DNA from: JBEIUL01 sp044356865
GTDB taxonomy: Bacteria; Planctomycetota; Phycisphaerae; Phycisphaerales; SM1A02
Reading direction: 5' to 3'
Length of the DNA: 5,776 bases
Assembly (NCBI GenBank): GCA_044356865.1
Contig: JBIKVN010000210.1
Span: 1 to 5,776 of the forward strand
Position 1 is the first letter of the stretch. Each line of letters starts with the position of its first letter. Made by a program: the position numbers and the translations under genes. Shown here in pieces: positions 5,075 to 5,776 of this stretch. Below the pieces are notes generated by a model. That model was not told where the DNA came from. It saw nothing but the letters and a program-made list of their open reading frames with translations, and ran no database searches.

Positions 5075-5776
5075 TCACGAGGTCCGGAACCGGCCGACCG
5101 AGGCCCGCAGGGTTCCGCTCGCCCGCTGCAGCTCGCTCGCGGTGCGGGAGAACTCGTCGGCGCTCTCGACCGCACGCTTCGCGGTGGCCACAAGCTCGGC
5201 CAACGATGATGCGATCGTCGCGGCGCCCTGCACCTGCGACTGCATGCCGTCGGACACCGTGCGGAACCGCTCGGCGTTCGCCTCGACGCGGGCGATGACT
5301 TCCTCCATCTGCCGGCTCGATCGCGTGATCTGCTCGACGCCGCGGCGGACGTTCTGGGCGAATCGGTCCATCTCCATCACGCCGGCCCCGACCGCCGACT
5401 GGGTGTCGCGGACGATGCCGGTGACCTGGCCGGTCGCCTCGGCGGTCTGGTCGGCGAGACGCCGGATCTCGCGGGCGACCACGAGGAACCCGCGGCCTTC
5501 CTCGCCGGCCTTCTCGGCCTCGATCGCGGCGTTCACCGACAGCAGGTTCGTGCGGTCCGCGACCCGCGCGATCACCGCGACCACCGCATTGATCGCCTCG
5601 GCCCGCTCGCTGATGCGGGCGAGTTTCGCGGCGATCGATTCGGTGCCGTCGGAAAGCTCGCGGATGGTCGCGTCGGCGGCCGCCAGTTCGCTTCGCGAGT
5701 CGCCCGCGAGGCCCGCGGCCTCCTTCGCGGCGGCGTCGACCTGGTCCATGGTGCGGGCAAGCTCCTGCCCGGTCGC
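5075..5776 (-). CDS. Methyl-accepting chemotaxis protein signalling domain, WspA-like (5' partial)
   Basis: The frame is open from the right edge to the TGA at 5077-5075 and shows the C-terminal 233 residues. It is almost entirely helical coiled coil. The conserved hairpin tip that contacts CheA and CheW reads IARVADRTNLLSVNAAIEAE followed by KAGEEGRGFLVVAREIRRLADQTAEAT (at about 5470-5575). The IEAEKAGE and EIRRLADQTA wording and the following IVRDTQSAVGAGVMEMDRF ... RRGVEQ ... GMQSQVQGA stretch resemble Pseudomonas WspA, a surface-sensing receptor of a chemosensory system that drives a diguanylate cyclase. Classical Tsr-type receptors have EAARAGE instead. No C-terminal CheR/CheB-binding pentapeptide is present; the protein ends VGRFRTS. 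Sensor and membrane parts lie outside the window. The stop overlaps a possible GTG start of thiD, so the two may share a transcript. The MCP call is certain; the Wsp assignment is a motif-level inference. Confidence 0.92.
   Translation of the reverse strand, partial: ATGQELARTMDQVDAAAKEAAGLAGDSRSELAAADATIRELSDGTESIAAKLARISERAEAINAVVAVIARVADRTNLLSVNAAIEAEKAGEEGRGFLVVAREIRRLADQTAEATGQVTGIVRDTQSAVGAGVMEMDRFAQNVRRGVEQITRSSRQMEEVIARVEANAERFRTVSDGMQSQVQGAATIASSLAELVATAKRAVESADEFSRTASELQRASGTLRASVGRFRTS

Noticed and set aside
4242..5298. + strand frames antisense to thiD and the receptor
   Set aside because: Arg/Ala/Ser-rich shadows of two well-supported - strand genes.
1..5776. tRNA, rRNA, CRISPR array, THI-box riboswitch, transposase or attachment site
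   Set aside because: I looked for these on both strands and saw no cloverleaf, direct repeat array, riboswitch core or transposase motif.

Overview
The window is GC-rich, tightly packed bacterial chromosome. The gene content (oxidative L-fucose degradation, a Gfo/Idh/MocA oxidoreductase, a Wsp-like chemoreceptor tail) and an intergenic cluster of hairpin repeats would fit a Planctomycetota or related PVC-group bacterium. That placement is inference only: the window holds no rRNA or other phylogenetic marker.

Left part (1-2207, + strand): three genes are chained by ATGA start/stop overlaps. They are the last 46 codons of a Gfo/Idh/MocA-type oxidoreductase, a full-length L-fuconate dehydratase of the enolase superfamily with all its catalytic residues, and a short-chain dehydrogenase that is probably a 2-keto-3-deoxy-L-fuconate dehydrogenase and strikingly resembles animal BDH2. 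After a 386-bp gap an amidohydrolase-fold lactonase (probable L-fuconolactonase) runs on the opposite strand and converges on the SDR. Together these give the middle of the non-phosphorylating L-fucose route: lactone, fuconate, 2-keto-3-deoxyfuconate, then 2,4-diketo-3-deoxyfuconate. The first oxidation of fucose could be done by the partial Gfo/Idh/MocA protein (inference). The final hydrolysis or cleavage enzyme is not in the window.

The gap at 2208-2593 codes for nothing credible. It carries a cluster of short hairpins with three-base loops, including two exact inverted copies of a 26-bp element, and looks like a REP/BIME-type array between convergent genes.

Right part: diverging from the lactonase is a two-gene + strand unit, an undescribed 54-residue membrane mini-protein (3519-3683) overlapping the start of a TspO/MBR protein (3677-4198). 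TspO converges with thiD (hydroxymethylpyrimidine kinase, - strand), and their 3' ends overlap by 14 bp. Upstream of thiD on the same strand is the C-terminal signalling domain of a methyl-accepting chemotaxis protein resembling WspA, which runs off the right edge. Its stop codon overlaps an alternative GTG start of thiD.

The genes are mostly of recognisable families. The points most worth a second look are the fucose cluster with its BDH2-like SDR and Asn-substituted lactonase, the hairpin array, and the 54-residue membrane protein linked to TspO.
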